From the NCBI GenBank assembly GCA_965222725.1, contig OZ244969.1:5704001-5768000 (forward strand): a stretch of DNA of 64,000 nucleotides, read 5' to 3'. How positions within the stretch are numbered: the first letter of the stretch is position 1; each line of letters starts with the position of its first letter. Positions 9,781 to 20,059 of this stretch are shown one piece after another. Position numbers and translations under genes: made by a program. The notes beneath the pieces were generated by a model. That model worked only from the letters and a program-made list of their open reading frames with translations. It was not told where the DNA came from and did no database searches. The DNA comes from GCA-2748575 sp965222725 (GTDB lineage Bacteria > Pseudomonadota > Gammaproteobacteria > Pseudomonadales > Ketobacteraceae).

Positions 9781-9904
9781 ATTGATTGTTGCAGTTTATG
9801 GCGCTGCTGTGGGTTCGGTAAACTCAGTAAATCTGATACGCTGAGCGAGCAACAGTAAACAGACTTGGTACCGGCTTTCCTGATGGAAGACGATCACAGC
9901 TATC

Positions 9905-11161
9905 ATGAGTGACAACGACAAACCCCGTTGGGGTTGGCAAAAACTGCGGGAAACCCTCATAGAGCCCAAGGTGGACGAGCAGGCGCTAAACAAGGCCCTG
10001 GAAACGGCCAGCGCCCGGCAACCACCACCGGTACTCTGGCTGCTGGGCAAAACCCAGTCCGGCAAAACCTCCCTGATCCGTGCGCTCACCGGCAGCAGTG
10101 ATGCGGAAATCGGTAACGGTTTCCGGCCATGCACCCGTACTGCACGTTTTTATGATTTTCCTGCGGATGCCCCGGTGGTGCGCTTTCTGGATACCCGGGG
10201 CCTGGGGGAAGTGGACTACGATCCCGGTAAGGATATTGAATTTTGTGAATCCCAGGCTCACCTGGTGATTGCTGTGGTGAAAGCCTCGGATGTGCGTCAG
10301 GATGCGGTATTCGAGGTACTTCGCACCATCCGTAAACGCCACCCCGATTGGGCCGTACTGATAGCCCAGACCTGCCTGCATGAACTGTATCCGCCACAGG
10401 CGGATCACCCCGGGCATTACCCCTTTGGTCAGGAAAACTGGTCCCGCCAGGTACCCAATGATCTGGGCCGAGCCCTGCGGGATCAGCGGGAACGGCTGGG
10501 CACGCTATCGGGCGATGCCCCGTTACTCTGGGTACCTCTGGACTTCACCCTGCCAGATGATGGCTACCAACCGGTGTACTACGGCCTTGATGCACTCTGG
10601 AAAGCCATCGAAACCGCCTCATCCTTTGGTTTACAAACCCTGCTGCGAGCCGACCCCGACCTGAAAAGCGCCTACAGCCGCGCCGCCCACCCGCATATCA
10701 TGGGTTACACGCTGGCCGCCGCCACCGTGGGCGCCTTGCCGGTGGTTGATATGGCACTGGTACCGGCACTGCAGGTAAAGCTGCTCCACACCCTGGCGGC
10801 TTTATATAAACTTTCCTGGACGGCACGTACCTCTTCCGAATTTTTCGGGTTACTGGGTGCAGGCTTTGCAGCAGGCTACGGGTTGCGCTGGGCAGGCCGC
10901 GGGCTGATCAAGCTGATACCGGTATGGGGGCAAACCGTGGGTGCGGTTTGGGGGGCCACCACCAGTGGTGCCATCACGTTTGCGCTGGGCAAGAGCGCCT
11001 GTTTTTATCTGGAGCAGAAAGGCAAAGGTGTGAGTGTCGATGCCGACGCCTTACGTGAGGTGTATGCAGAAGCCTTTGCCCGCGGGCGCCGCTTATCCAC
11101 ACGGCAGGAGCAATCTGCCGAATCGTCGCCATCAGATTCGAACAAGGACCAGACACCATGA
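9905..11161 (+). CDS. GTPase with C-terminal DUF697-like membrane-associated domain
   Basis: A 418-residue P-loop protein. The G1 loop is GKTQSGKTS at residues 48-56 and the G3 box is DTRGLGE near residue 96. A canonical NKxD is not obvious; the corresponding beta-strand ends in IAQTCLHE. Residues about 245-370 contain hydrophobic, Gly/Ala-rich helices (TLAAATVGALPVVDMALVPAL; FGLLGAGFAAGYGLRWAGRG), like the DUF697/YcjF family that follows bacterial Era-like or dynamin-like GTPases. Its stop overlaps the start of a second GTPase gene by four bases, so the two are translationally coupled and probably act together at the inner membrane. The function is unknown. Confidence 0.75.
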   Translation: MSDNDKPRWGWQKLRETLIEPKVDEQALNKALETASARQPPPVLWLLGKTQSGKTSLIRALTGSSDAEIGNGFRPCTRTARFYDFPADAPVVRFLDTRGLGEVDYDPGKDIEFCESQAHLVIAVVKASDVRQDAVFEVLRTIRKRHPDWAVLIAQTCLHELYPPQADHPGHYPFGQENWSRQVPNDLGRALRDQRERLGTLSGDAPLLWVPLDFTLPDDGYQPVYYGLDALWKAIETASSFGLQTLLRADPDLKSAYSRAAHPHIMGYTLAAATVGALPVVDMALVPALQVKLLHTLAALYKLSWTARTSSEFFGLLGAGFAAGYGLRWAGRGLIKLIPVWGQTVGAVWGATTSGAITFALGKSACFYLEQKGKGVSVDADALREVYAEAFARGRRLSTRQEQSAESSPSDSNKDQTP

Positions 11162-12705
11162 GCCGGATGCTGATCAAACAGTTTGGCCGTACCCGGCTGT
11201 TCGCTATTGTCATTACGGCTCTGCCTCTTATCGTGCTGCCGCTGGCCGGTACCTTGTGGCTGATGCAGGCAGATCTGTTCCTCTACTGGCTGGTTAGCCT
11301 GGTGGTATGCGGGGGCACCGGTTATCTGCTGCACCTGTATCTGGTGAGGCGCGATGGCCTGTCCCAGCAGGAAGCCACCACCCATGCCAATCCCAACTGG
11401 CCGGCAGCGGCAGGCAGCCCCTGGCAGGCGGTGGAACAGCTGGCAAATCAGGTAACGCCCAAGGAATGGCCCCTCAACGACGGTGAACGCCTCTTGCAAC
11501 TGGGGCGTAACACACTGGAAATGGTGGCCCGGCACTATCACCCCACGCGGGAGGATCCGCTATGGGAACTGACTATTCCCCATGGCCTGCTGATTATCGA
11601 ACGGGCCAGCCGGGACATGCGTCTGCAAATTTCTGAACAGATTCCTTTCAGCCATCAATTAACCATTGGGGGTTATACCCGGGCACAACGCTGGAAAGAA
11701 TTGATCGAGAACTGGGAGAATGCCTACCGCGTGGGCCGGGCTGTGCTCGACCCCAGCTCGGTATTGTTTCGCGAACTGCGCCGTGAAATGGGCAACCGAA
11801 TCGTGGGCTATGGTGCCGAACGAATTCAGTTGTGGCTGTTACAGGAATACGTGCGCAAAGTGGGTTACTACGCCGTTGAACTTTATAGCGGAAATTTACT
11901 GCTGGCCGGTGAAGACCCTACCACTACACCTACAGCAGAAACCCGCAAAGCCCATGAACAAAGCGCCGCTACCGAAGCAACCCTACAGGCCGAACCTTTG
12001 AGGGTGATGGTGCTGGGCCGCGCCAGCGCCGGAAAATCCAGCCTGATAAACGCACTGTTCGGGCAACTCACAGCAGCCACTGACGTGCTGCCCGACACCA
12101 CTTCGCAAATCATGCCCTATCGACTGGAACGGGAAGGCGACACCGAGGCACTGATCTTCGACACCCCCGGTGCCGATACGCCGCTGTTCAAGCAGAAGAC
12201 GTTAAAAGACACCATACTGAACGCTGATCTGTTGTTATGGGTGTCGCCGGCCCACCGTCCGGATCGCCAGGCAGAGCGGGAACAGCTGAATCAGATTCGC
12301 GAATGGATCGAGGCCCGCCCGCAACATCACCCGCCACCCATCATTGCCGTGGCTACGCATATAGACTTATTACGCCCGCCCCGGGAATGGGAACCACCTT
12401 ATGATCTGGTGAATCCGCAAAACCGCAAAGCGGAAAATATTCAGGCCGCGGTTGTCACCATGGCAGAAGATCTTGAGCTGCCTGTTGAGCAGGTGGTGCC
12501 TGTCTGTCTGGCGGAGAACCGAATTTATAATGTCGAAGACGCACTCTGGGCTACTATTCTGACGCATCAGGATGATGCCCATAAAACCCGTTTCCTGCGT
12601 TGTATGGCCTCCAAAAAGCGGGAAGAAAACTGGGCCTTGGTACGCCGGCAATTACGCAACACCGGACGCTTTCTGGTTGAGTTGCCCAAACACCTTCCAC
12701 GTTAA
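11158..12705 (+). CDS. Membrane-anchored Era-like GTPase
   Basis: A 515-residue protein with two N-terminal spans (residues about 13-35 and 40-61), a helical region of about 200 residues and a C-terminal GTPase domain. Its G1 is GRASAGKSS (287-295), G3 is DTPGADT and G4 is ATHID, giving a TxxD variant of NKxD. The order membrane anchor, helical domain, GTPase resembles the YfjP/YcjX-associated group. The start ATG overlaps the previous stop (ATGA). There is no recognisable terminator before the next promoter. Pairing of two unlike GTPases suggests a membrane-remodelling or stress role, but that is inference. Confidence 0.75.
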   Translation: MSRMLIKQFGRTRLFAIVITALPLIVLPLAGTLWLMQADLFLYWLVSLVVCGGTGYLLHLYLVRRDGLSQQEATTHANPNWPAAAGSPWQAVEQLANQVTPKEWPLNDGERLLQLGRNTLEMVARHYHPTREDPLWELTIPHGLLIIERASRDMRLQISEQIPFSHQLTIGGYTRAQRWKELIENWENAYRVGRAVLDPSSVLFRELRREMGNRIVGYGAERIQLWLLQEYVRKVGYYAVELYSGNLLLAGEDPTTTPTAETRKAHEQSAATEATLQAEPLRVMVLGRASAGKSSLINALFGQLTAATDVLPDTTSQIMPYRLEREGDTEALIFDTPGADTPLFKQKTLKDTILNADLLLWVSPAHRPDRQAEREQLNQIREWIEARPQHHPPPIIAVATHIDLLRPPREWEPPYDLVNPQNRKAENIQAAVVTMAEDLELPVEQVVPVCLAENRIYNVEDALWATILTHQDDAHKTRFLRCMASKKREENWALVRRQLRNTGRFLVELPKHLPR

Positions 12706-12770
12706 CACCTTACAAGTGAACACCCTGGATATTTCTTTCGATCAGTAACCCGCCGGATAAAAATATTTAC

Positions 12771-12799
12771 TTGCAAATTGAAATTCAGCTTACTATAGT
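12771..12799 (+). promoter_or_regulatory. Sigma70-type promoter for the leader ORF/rtcB operon
   Basis: TTGCAA (12771-12776) and TATAGT (12794-12799) are separated by exactly 17 bases. Transcription would start near 12806 and give a leader of about 65 bases before the 19-codon ORF. Confidence 0.55.
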
Positions 12800-12872
12800 T
12801 CGCGCACCTGGCTGCTACGCCAATATTTAATTTTCAAACCCATCACACACCTAACCAAAAAGGAGGCTCAAT

Positions 12873-12932
12873 ATGTTTGTATTTATAAATTTCGCTTTGT
12901 TGTTGGGCCTCGCAGGTCTCTCGTTCCGCTAG
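12873..12932 (+). CDS. 19-residue hydrophobic leader peptide or small membrane protein
   Basis: MFVFINFALLLGLAGLSFR, preceded by AAGGAGG six to seven bases before the ATG, the strongest ribosome-binding site in the neighbourhood. It lies between a good promoter and a terminator-like hairpin, the arrangement of a leader peptide. Four Phe and six Leu in 19 residues could sense translation, or the peptide could simply insert in the membrane. Translation is inferred from the ribosome-binding site only. Confidence 0.5.
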   Translation: MFVFINFALLLGLAGLSFR

Positions 12933-12984
12933 TGATCATCTAAACGAGTCTGAAACCTCGTTACCCCCAACAATATTCAGCATG

Positions 12985-13017
12985 TATCCCCCGGTTTTCT
13001 GAGGGATAGTTTTATTT
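12985..13017 (+). terminator. Terminator-like hairpin in the leader (possible attenuator)
   Basis: TATCCC (12985-12990) pairs with GGGATA (13003-13008), followed by GTTTTATTT. It lies 52 bases after the leader ORF and 59 bases before the 314-codon gene. Confidence 0.4.
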
Positions 13018-13020
13018 CGT

Positions 13021-13039
13021 CTGCAGTTTCCAACTGCAG
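13021..13039 (+). promoter_or_regulatory. Second leader hairpin
   Basis: CTGCAGTT and AACTGCAG form a perfect 8-bp stem with a TCC loop, directly after the terminator-like hairpin and 38 bases before the next start codon. It could be a protein-binding or anti-terminator element. Confidence 0.35.
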
Positions 13040-13076
13040 TTACAGGGATTCGTATGCCTGAAAAAAGGTAAACATC

Positions 13077-14021
13077 ATGAAAGCGGAAATGGCACAGGAA
13101 ATTATTGATTGTCTGCCCAAGGACAGAACCTTGTTTCGTTATTACAAGGACTACTACGCCGTGTACCTGCTGCACCACGAGTTGCAGGTTCGTGGTGACA
13201 GAAGTGTATCGGAATTAAGAAAAACCCGGTTAGGAAAGCTACTGCAAAAACCGGTCTTTGCGGAGCTGTTGGCAAAGGCAGGGTCTGGAACACTGAATGC
13301 CGAAGATATCGGCACACTCTGGTCAGAGGATTTTGAATCCTATGTACTGACCCTGAGCACCTGGGGCCATAGCCAGGCCAGACGGTACCGGTACTATCAG
13401 GTATCCCGGCCGGGAAAAAACCTGGTATTGCAGATGAATTTCTGCCGACGTCACGATCAGATGTATCGCCGTTGTGTGAGTGACGATCTGGATTACTTCC
13501 AGTTTTTCGGTCATCCGGTATCACGCCGTTACTGCACCCTGGCATGGGCACGAATGGATCTGGATATGGAGTCCGGTGAAGCACTGATCGAAGAAATCCA
13601 GAATGACTGGTTGCGGGAAATGGACTATTTCGCGGCTTATATCAGGGAGTGCCAGGGTAAGGGTTGTCACAAGATTCACTACGGCGACTGGATACTTGAC
13701 GCGAGCAAAGTGCTTGCTTACATGGAAGATGAAATCGCCCGGCACAAGGCCATCTGGAGTGAAGCCATGTTAAGCGCGACCATCAGATTTCTTTACGAAG
13801 AAATTGGTATGACAAGGATTTACTACCACACACCCGATACCGGAGCGGTGATGAAGAACATTCGTTACTCAAAGCCGCCACGCTCAATTTATAGCACTCT
13901 GCCCCGACAGTTCTGCTTTGAGCCGGTTACCGAAGCACCGGAATTTCTTGCCAGGGATAAACAGGCAAAACGCCGGTTAAAACTAATGAAGAACCAGCAA
14001 TGGTTTTGTATGGCAGCCTAA
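13077..14021 (+). CDS. Unrecognised 314-residue protein in the rtcB operon
   Basis: I do not recognise the family. The protein is soluble with no signal peptide or span, rich in Tyr, Arg, Cys and aromatic residues. The C-terminal third (TRIYYHTPDTG..KNIRYSKPPRSIY, LPRQFCFEP) has the look of the end of an acyltransferase-like fold, but this is only an impression. Cys/His residues are scattered (NFCRRHDQMYRRC, CQGKGCHKIH) without a clear zinc motif. It lies 10 bases before a small basic protein gene that in turn is 8 bases before an rtcB remnant, so the three were one operon and a link with RNA repair is plausible. Confidence 0.65.
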   Translation: MKAEMAQEIIDCLPKDRTLFRYYKDYYAVYLLHHELQVRGDRSVSELRKTRLGKLLQKPVFAELLAKAGSGTLNAEDIGTLWSEDFESYVLTLSTWGHSQARRYRYYQVSRPGKNLVLQMNFCRRHDQMYRRCVSDDLDYFQFFGHPVSRRYCTLAWARMDLDMESGEALIEEIQNDWLREMDYFAAYIRECQGKGCHKIHYGDWILDASKVLAYMEDEIARHKAIWSEAMLSATIRFLYEEIGMTRIYYHTPDTGAVMKNIRYSKPPRSIYSTLPRQFCFEPVTEAPEFLARDKQAKRRLKLMKNQQWFCMAA

Positions 14022-14031
14022 GGAGGAAAAA

Positions 14032-14208
14032 ATGGCCAAGCAAAAGCGCAGGAACCCTCATGCCATCAACCCGATCATGCGAAAGGGTGGTGTCCATGAA
14101 AAATCCAACGGCGCAAAACGCAAAGCAGCAAAGCTCGCGACCAGGAAACTGGTCAGCGAGCCGCGCTGCGGCGCACTCAAGTCATCATTTAAAGGATTAT
14201 ACGCATAG
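14032..14208 (+). CDS. 58-residue highly basic protein
   Basis: A small protein starting MAKQKRRNPHAINPIMRKGG and ending FKGLYA; about a third of its residues are Lys, Arg or His. The ATG follows AAGGAGG by about five bases, a near-perfect ribosome-binding site, so I believe it is translated. The composition suggests RNA or ribosome binding. It lies between the unrecognised 314-residue gene and the rtcB remnant with gaps of 10 and 8 bases. I know no assigned function. Confidence 0.6.
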   Translation: MAKQKRRNPHAINPIMRKGGVHEKSNGAKRKAAKLATRKLVSEPRCGALKSSFKGLYA

Positions 14209-14216
14209 GTACAGTT

Positions 14217-14781
14217 ATGCTTGTTAAAATTGAACTAAACAAAAATGCCAGAAACGGAGTAAAGCCCGTCAAGATCTATACGCGAGATATAGATAATCTG
14301 GCAATGACACAACTGAAGAATATCGTCCAATTACCCATCGTGCATTCACACATAGCGGCAATGCCGGATCACCAACACGGCGATTAACTGCCATCATAAC
14401 TATGTTCAGAAGGAATCGCATTTTGGTGAGCAAGTCTTTGTTACACGCAAAGGCGCGATCAGTGCTCGCGAGGGTGAACTGGGAATCATCCCGGGAAGCA
14501 TGGGCGCTCGCTCATACATTGTCCGCGGTAAAGGTAATGCCGATTCTTTTTGCAGTTGCTCCCACGGCGCAGGAAGAAGAATGAGCCGCAGTGCCGCACG
14601 CAAAGTATTTAAGCGCTCTGATCTGCTGAAACAAACCAAAGGAGTGGAATGCCGTAAAGACTCCAAAGTTATCGATGAAATTCCAGGCGCTTACAAGGAT
14701 ATCGATGAAGTCATGGCGAACCAGTCCGATCTGGTTGAAGTGGTTCACACCTTAAAACAGGTTGTGTGTATAAAAGGATAA
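14217..14781 (+). pseudogene. rtcB: RNA-splicing ligase RtcB, internally deleted and frameshifted
   Basis: The first part (14217-14387, 56 codons) matches the RtcB N-terminus: KPVKIYTRDID and VHSHIAAMPD, the counterpart of KHIAVMPDVHLG in the Escherichia coli enzyme. It then reads HQHGD and stops. In another frame from 14383, the RtcB C-terminus follows without interruption: INCHHNYVQKE, FVTRKGAISAREGELG, IIPGSMGARSYIVRG, SFCSCSHGAGRRMSR, DLVEVVHTLKQVVCIKG. About 230 residues between MPDVHLG and INCHH are missing. They include the metal ligands equivalent to Asp75, Cys78, His168 and His185 of the E. coli protein; the guanylylated His (SHGAG) remains. The gene cannot make an active ligase. Confidence 0.92.
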
Positions 14782-14858
14782 GGTAGCAATCACTGCCAAA
14801 ACGCAGCCATAGGCAAAGGGAAATGCCCGGAAGTCTTTCAGCTTTGGCAGCTGCTACC
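14782..14858. repeat. Imperfect inverted repeat after rtcB
   Basis: GGTAGCA..(A)CTGCCAAA at 14782-14800 is mirrored by TTTGGCAGCTGCTACC at 14843-14858. It begins one base after the rtcB stop and could be its original terminator, though no T-run follows. In the remaining bases up to 15100 I see only the ribosome-binding site of the nuclease (AAGGAAG). Confidence 0.4.
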
Positions 14859-15100
14859 TGATTCAGATAACGATTAACAGAATCATCATATAATTTGCCA
14901 TTTGCATTCATTAAATCTTCACAAGATAACCACTGACCATTCTTTAAATTGTCACAGAGTTATTCTTTGCTGGCTGAATCACAATAACGGCACCATTCGC
15001 CGGAAAAACTGGCGCACTTTCATATCAGCTTCATTATTCAACGTCTTAATAGATGCCTCCTGCATAAAGAAATTTCTACAATCATAAGGAAGCGTCAACA

Positions 15101-17497
15101 ATGACCAAGCGATTAACGCCACTGGCAATGATTGCATTAACCGGCCTGGCTCCATACGCTGCAAACGCAGCCACTGATCTGTACTTTTCTGAATATATTG
15201 AAGGCAGCAGCTTTAACAAGGCGCTGGAAATTTATAACGATACCGACAGCAGCATTGACCTGAGCAGTTATCAGATAGAAATCTATTTCAACGGCAATGC
15301 CACCCCCGGCACCAGCATTCCCCTGAGTGGTAACCTGGCCGCCGGCGACGTGTTTGTGGTGGCACAGAATGCTGCCGACCCGGCCATACTGGCGGTTGCC
15401 GATATCGCATCCCCGGCCAACTTTTATAATGGCGACGACACCGTACTGTTATTGAATGGCACCACTGTAGTGGACAGCATCGGCCAGCTGGGCACAGACC
15501 CCGGCAGCGCATTTGGTACCGCACCGGTAACCACCCAGAACAACACGCTGCGCCGCCTGGCCAGCGTCACTGACGGTGACACCAATCCCAACGACAGTTT
15601 TGATCCCGCCACTGAGTGGGAATCTTTTGGCAATGACGATTTTTCAGATCTGGGCACAGTGCAGGGCGGCGGTACCGGCGGTCAGGGCAACTGTGGCGAT
15701 GCAGCTACATTAATCTCTGCCGTACAGGGCAGCGGCAGCAGCAGCCCGTTGAGCGGCACCAGCGTGGAAATCGAAGGTGTGGTTGTGGGCGACTTCCAGG
15801 GCAGCGATTCCCTGCGTGGCTTTTTCCTGCAGGAAGAAGATGCCGACCAGGATGGCGACCCGGCCACCTCTGAAGGTATTTTTGTATTCGAAAGCAGCGG
15901 TGTGGACGTCAATGAGGGCGATATCGTTCGCGTGACCGGTAACGTCACCGAATACTTCGATCTGACTGAAATCAATAACGTAACCAGCGTTCAGGTGTGT
16001 GGCAATGGTGCCAGTGTGACAGCGGCGAGCGTTTCTCTGCCGGCGACTGATGCCAGTTACCTGGAGCGATTCGAAGGCATGGCAGTAAACTTTACCGATA
16101 CGCTCACCGTCAGCGAGAACTATAATCTGGGTCGTTATGGCGAACTGGTGCTGTCCAATGGCCGTTTGATCAACCCCACCAATGCAGTTGCGCCCGGCAG
16201 CGCGGCCAACGCCATGCAGGCGGTCAACGATCTGAACCGGATTATTCTGGATGATGGTCAAACCGCACAAAATCCGGAAACCATTATTCACCCGGCACCG
16301 GAACTGACCGCCTTCAATACAGTACGTGGTGGCGATACCGTCAACGGCCTGACCGGCGTGCTGAACTACAGCTTCAGCGAATACCGGGTACAGCCCACCG
16401 GACCGGTCAACTTCACTCCGGCCAACCCCCGCCCCACGGAACCTGCCATCAGCAAAGACGAGGATCATATCCGGGTCATGTCCTTTAACGTGCTGAACTA
16501 TTTTAATGGCGATGGCCTGGGTGGCGGCTTCCCCACTGCCCGAGGTGCGGATACCTATTCTGAATTCCAGCGCCAGCGGGACAAGATTATCAATGCCATT
16601 TTAACCGCCGATGCCGATGTGATTGGCCTGATGGAAATCGAAAACGATGGCTATGGTGCCGAAAGCGCGATTGCCGATCTGGTGAACGGGCTTAACGCCA
16701 TGGCGCCCGTCGGCAGCAGTTTCAGTTTTGTTAACCCTGGCCTGGCCACATTGGGTACTGACGAGATTGCTGTAGGCATGATCTACCGCAACGAGCGTGT
16801 CGATGCTATCGGCACCGCAGTCACCACCAATGCGGGCCCTTTCGCGGACTTGAACCGCCAGCCGCTGGTGCAGTCATTCCAGGTAAAGGATAACGACAAA
16901 AAGCAGTTTACTGTGGCCGTGAATCACTTTAAGTCCAAGGGTAGCTGCCCCGGTGATGCCAGCGCCAATGATGAACAGAACGATGGCCAGGGATGCTGGA
17001 ACCCCAAACGTACTGAAGCCGCGGAGTTTCTTGCAGACTGGCTGGCGACCAATCCCACCGGTATTGAAGACAATGATTACCTGGTGATTGGTGATATCAA
17101 TGCCTACGCCAAGGAAGACCCCATCAGCATGTTTCTGTCAAAAGGTTACACCGACCTGATCGACAAACTGGGCACCGAAGCGGATCAGTATTCCTATGTG
17201 TTCTTCGGGCAGGCGGGCCGTTTGGATCACGCCCTGGCCAGCAGTGCCTTTGAAAAAGAAGTGAAGAAAATCACCACTTATCACATCAACGCCGACGAGC
17301 CACGGGTACTGGACTACAACGAAGAGTTCAAGACACCGGCTCAGGTAAGCTCACTCTATGATGCCGGCCCATACCGGGCGTCGGACCATGATCCGGTGAT
17401 TGTGGATATCAAGGTGGGTGGTTCTTACGGTATCGCCATGCTGATGTTGTCTTTGCTGGTGGCTGGTCGCCGTAACCACGTCAAAAACAGCCTGTAA
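15101..17497 (+). CDS. ExeM/NucH family extracellular endonuclease with GlyGly-CTERM tail
   Basis: A 798-residue secreted DNase. After a signal peptide (residues 1-23, cleaved after AANA) comes a lamin-tail domain (DLYFSEYIEGSSFNKALEIYN), an OB-fold domain near 200-300 (VEIEGVVVGDFQGSD...GFFLQEEDAD), and the endonuclease/exonuclease/phosphatase domain from about residue 455 (HIRVMSFNVLNYF, GLMEIENDG, VNHFKSKG, VIGDINAY, ASDHDPV), which supplies the metal and catalytic residues. The C-terminus (VGGSYGIAMLMLSLLVAGRRNH) is a GlyGly-CTERM signal, so the enzyme is probably surface-attached through rhombosortase and type II secretion, like Shewanella ExeM. It would act in phosphate scavenging or biofilm DNA turnover. 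Confidence 0.93.
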   Translation: MTKRLTPLAMIALTGLAPYAANAATDLYFSEYIEGSSFNKALEIYNDTDSSIDLSSYQIEIYFNGNATPGTSIPLSGNLAAGDVFVVAQNAADPAILAVADIASPANFYNGDDTVLLLNGTTVVDSIGQLGTDPGSAFGTAPVTTQNNTLRRLASVTDGDTNPNDSFDPATEWESFGNDDFSDLGTVQGGGTGGQGNCGDAATLISAVQGSGSSSPLSGTSVEIEGVVVGDFQGSDSLRGFFLQEEDADQDGDPATSEGIFVFESSGVDVNEGDIVRVTGNVTEYFDLTEINNVTSVQVCGNGASVTAASVSLPATDASYLERFEGMAVNFTDTLTVSENYNLGRYGELVLSNGRLINPTNAVAPGSAANAMQAVNDLNRIILDDGQTAQNPETIIHPAPELTAFNTVRGGDTVNGLTGVLNYSFSEYRVQPTGPVNFTPANPRPTEPAISKDEDHIRVMSFNVLNYFNGDGLGGGFPTARGADTYSEFQRQRDKIINAILTADADVIGLMEIENDGYGAESAIADLVNGLNAMAPVGSSFSFVNPGLATLGTDEIAVGMIYRNERVDAIGTAVTTNAGPFADLNRQPLVQSFQVKDNDKKQFTVAVNHFKSKGSCPGDASANDEQNDGQGCWNPKRTEAAEFLADWLATNPTGIEDNDYLVIGDINAYAKEDPISMFLSKGYTDLIDKLGTEADQYSYVFFGQAGRLDHALASSAFEKEVKKITTYHINADEPRVLDYNEEFKTPAQVSSLYDAGPYRASDHDPVIVDIKVGGSYGIAMLMLSLLVAGRRNHVKNSL

Positions 17498-17520
17498 CCG
17501 CTGGGCTGAAAACTGCAAAG

Positions 17521-17555
17521 AAAAACGGGGAGCCTTGTTTGGCTCCCCGTTTTTT
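17521..17555. terminator. Strong bidirectional intrinsic terminator
   Basis: ACGGGGAGCC and GGCTCCCCGT form a perfect 10-bp stem with a TTGTTT loop, flanked by AAAA on the left and TTTTT on the right. It serves the convergent nuclease gene and curlin-repeat gene. Confidence 0.92.
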
Positions 17556-17565
17556 GTTTGATTGA

Positions 17566-19761
<2,196 letters not shown>

Positions 19762-20059
19762 TGGCTACCTCATGACACCTGTGGGTACAACCTGTCTGAA
19801 TAATTTAATCAGCCGATCAGCTATTAAGCAATGTGAACCCCGTCTCATGTGAATATTCCCTAAAAAACCCTCCAAAAGCCTCTTTCCTGAACTAAAAACA
19901 TCACTCCTTAGAACAAATTGCCTGTCTTTAACCGCTGGTGGCACAAAGTGTTAATTCCGACATTGGATGTCAATACAGCTTTCGCCGGGTGGGTTATTGT
20001 TAATAACACACCAATAAAGCAGAAATTGTTATAAGCATTCAGATTTTTAGAGGGTAAAG

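Noticed and set aside
14500..14781. 93-codon ORF as an independent gene
   Set aside because: It is the C-terminus of RtcB and the matching sequence continues upstream of its ATG without a start.
14902..15087. 61-codon ORF before the nuclease gene
   Set aside because: No ribosome-binding site and random-looking composition.
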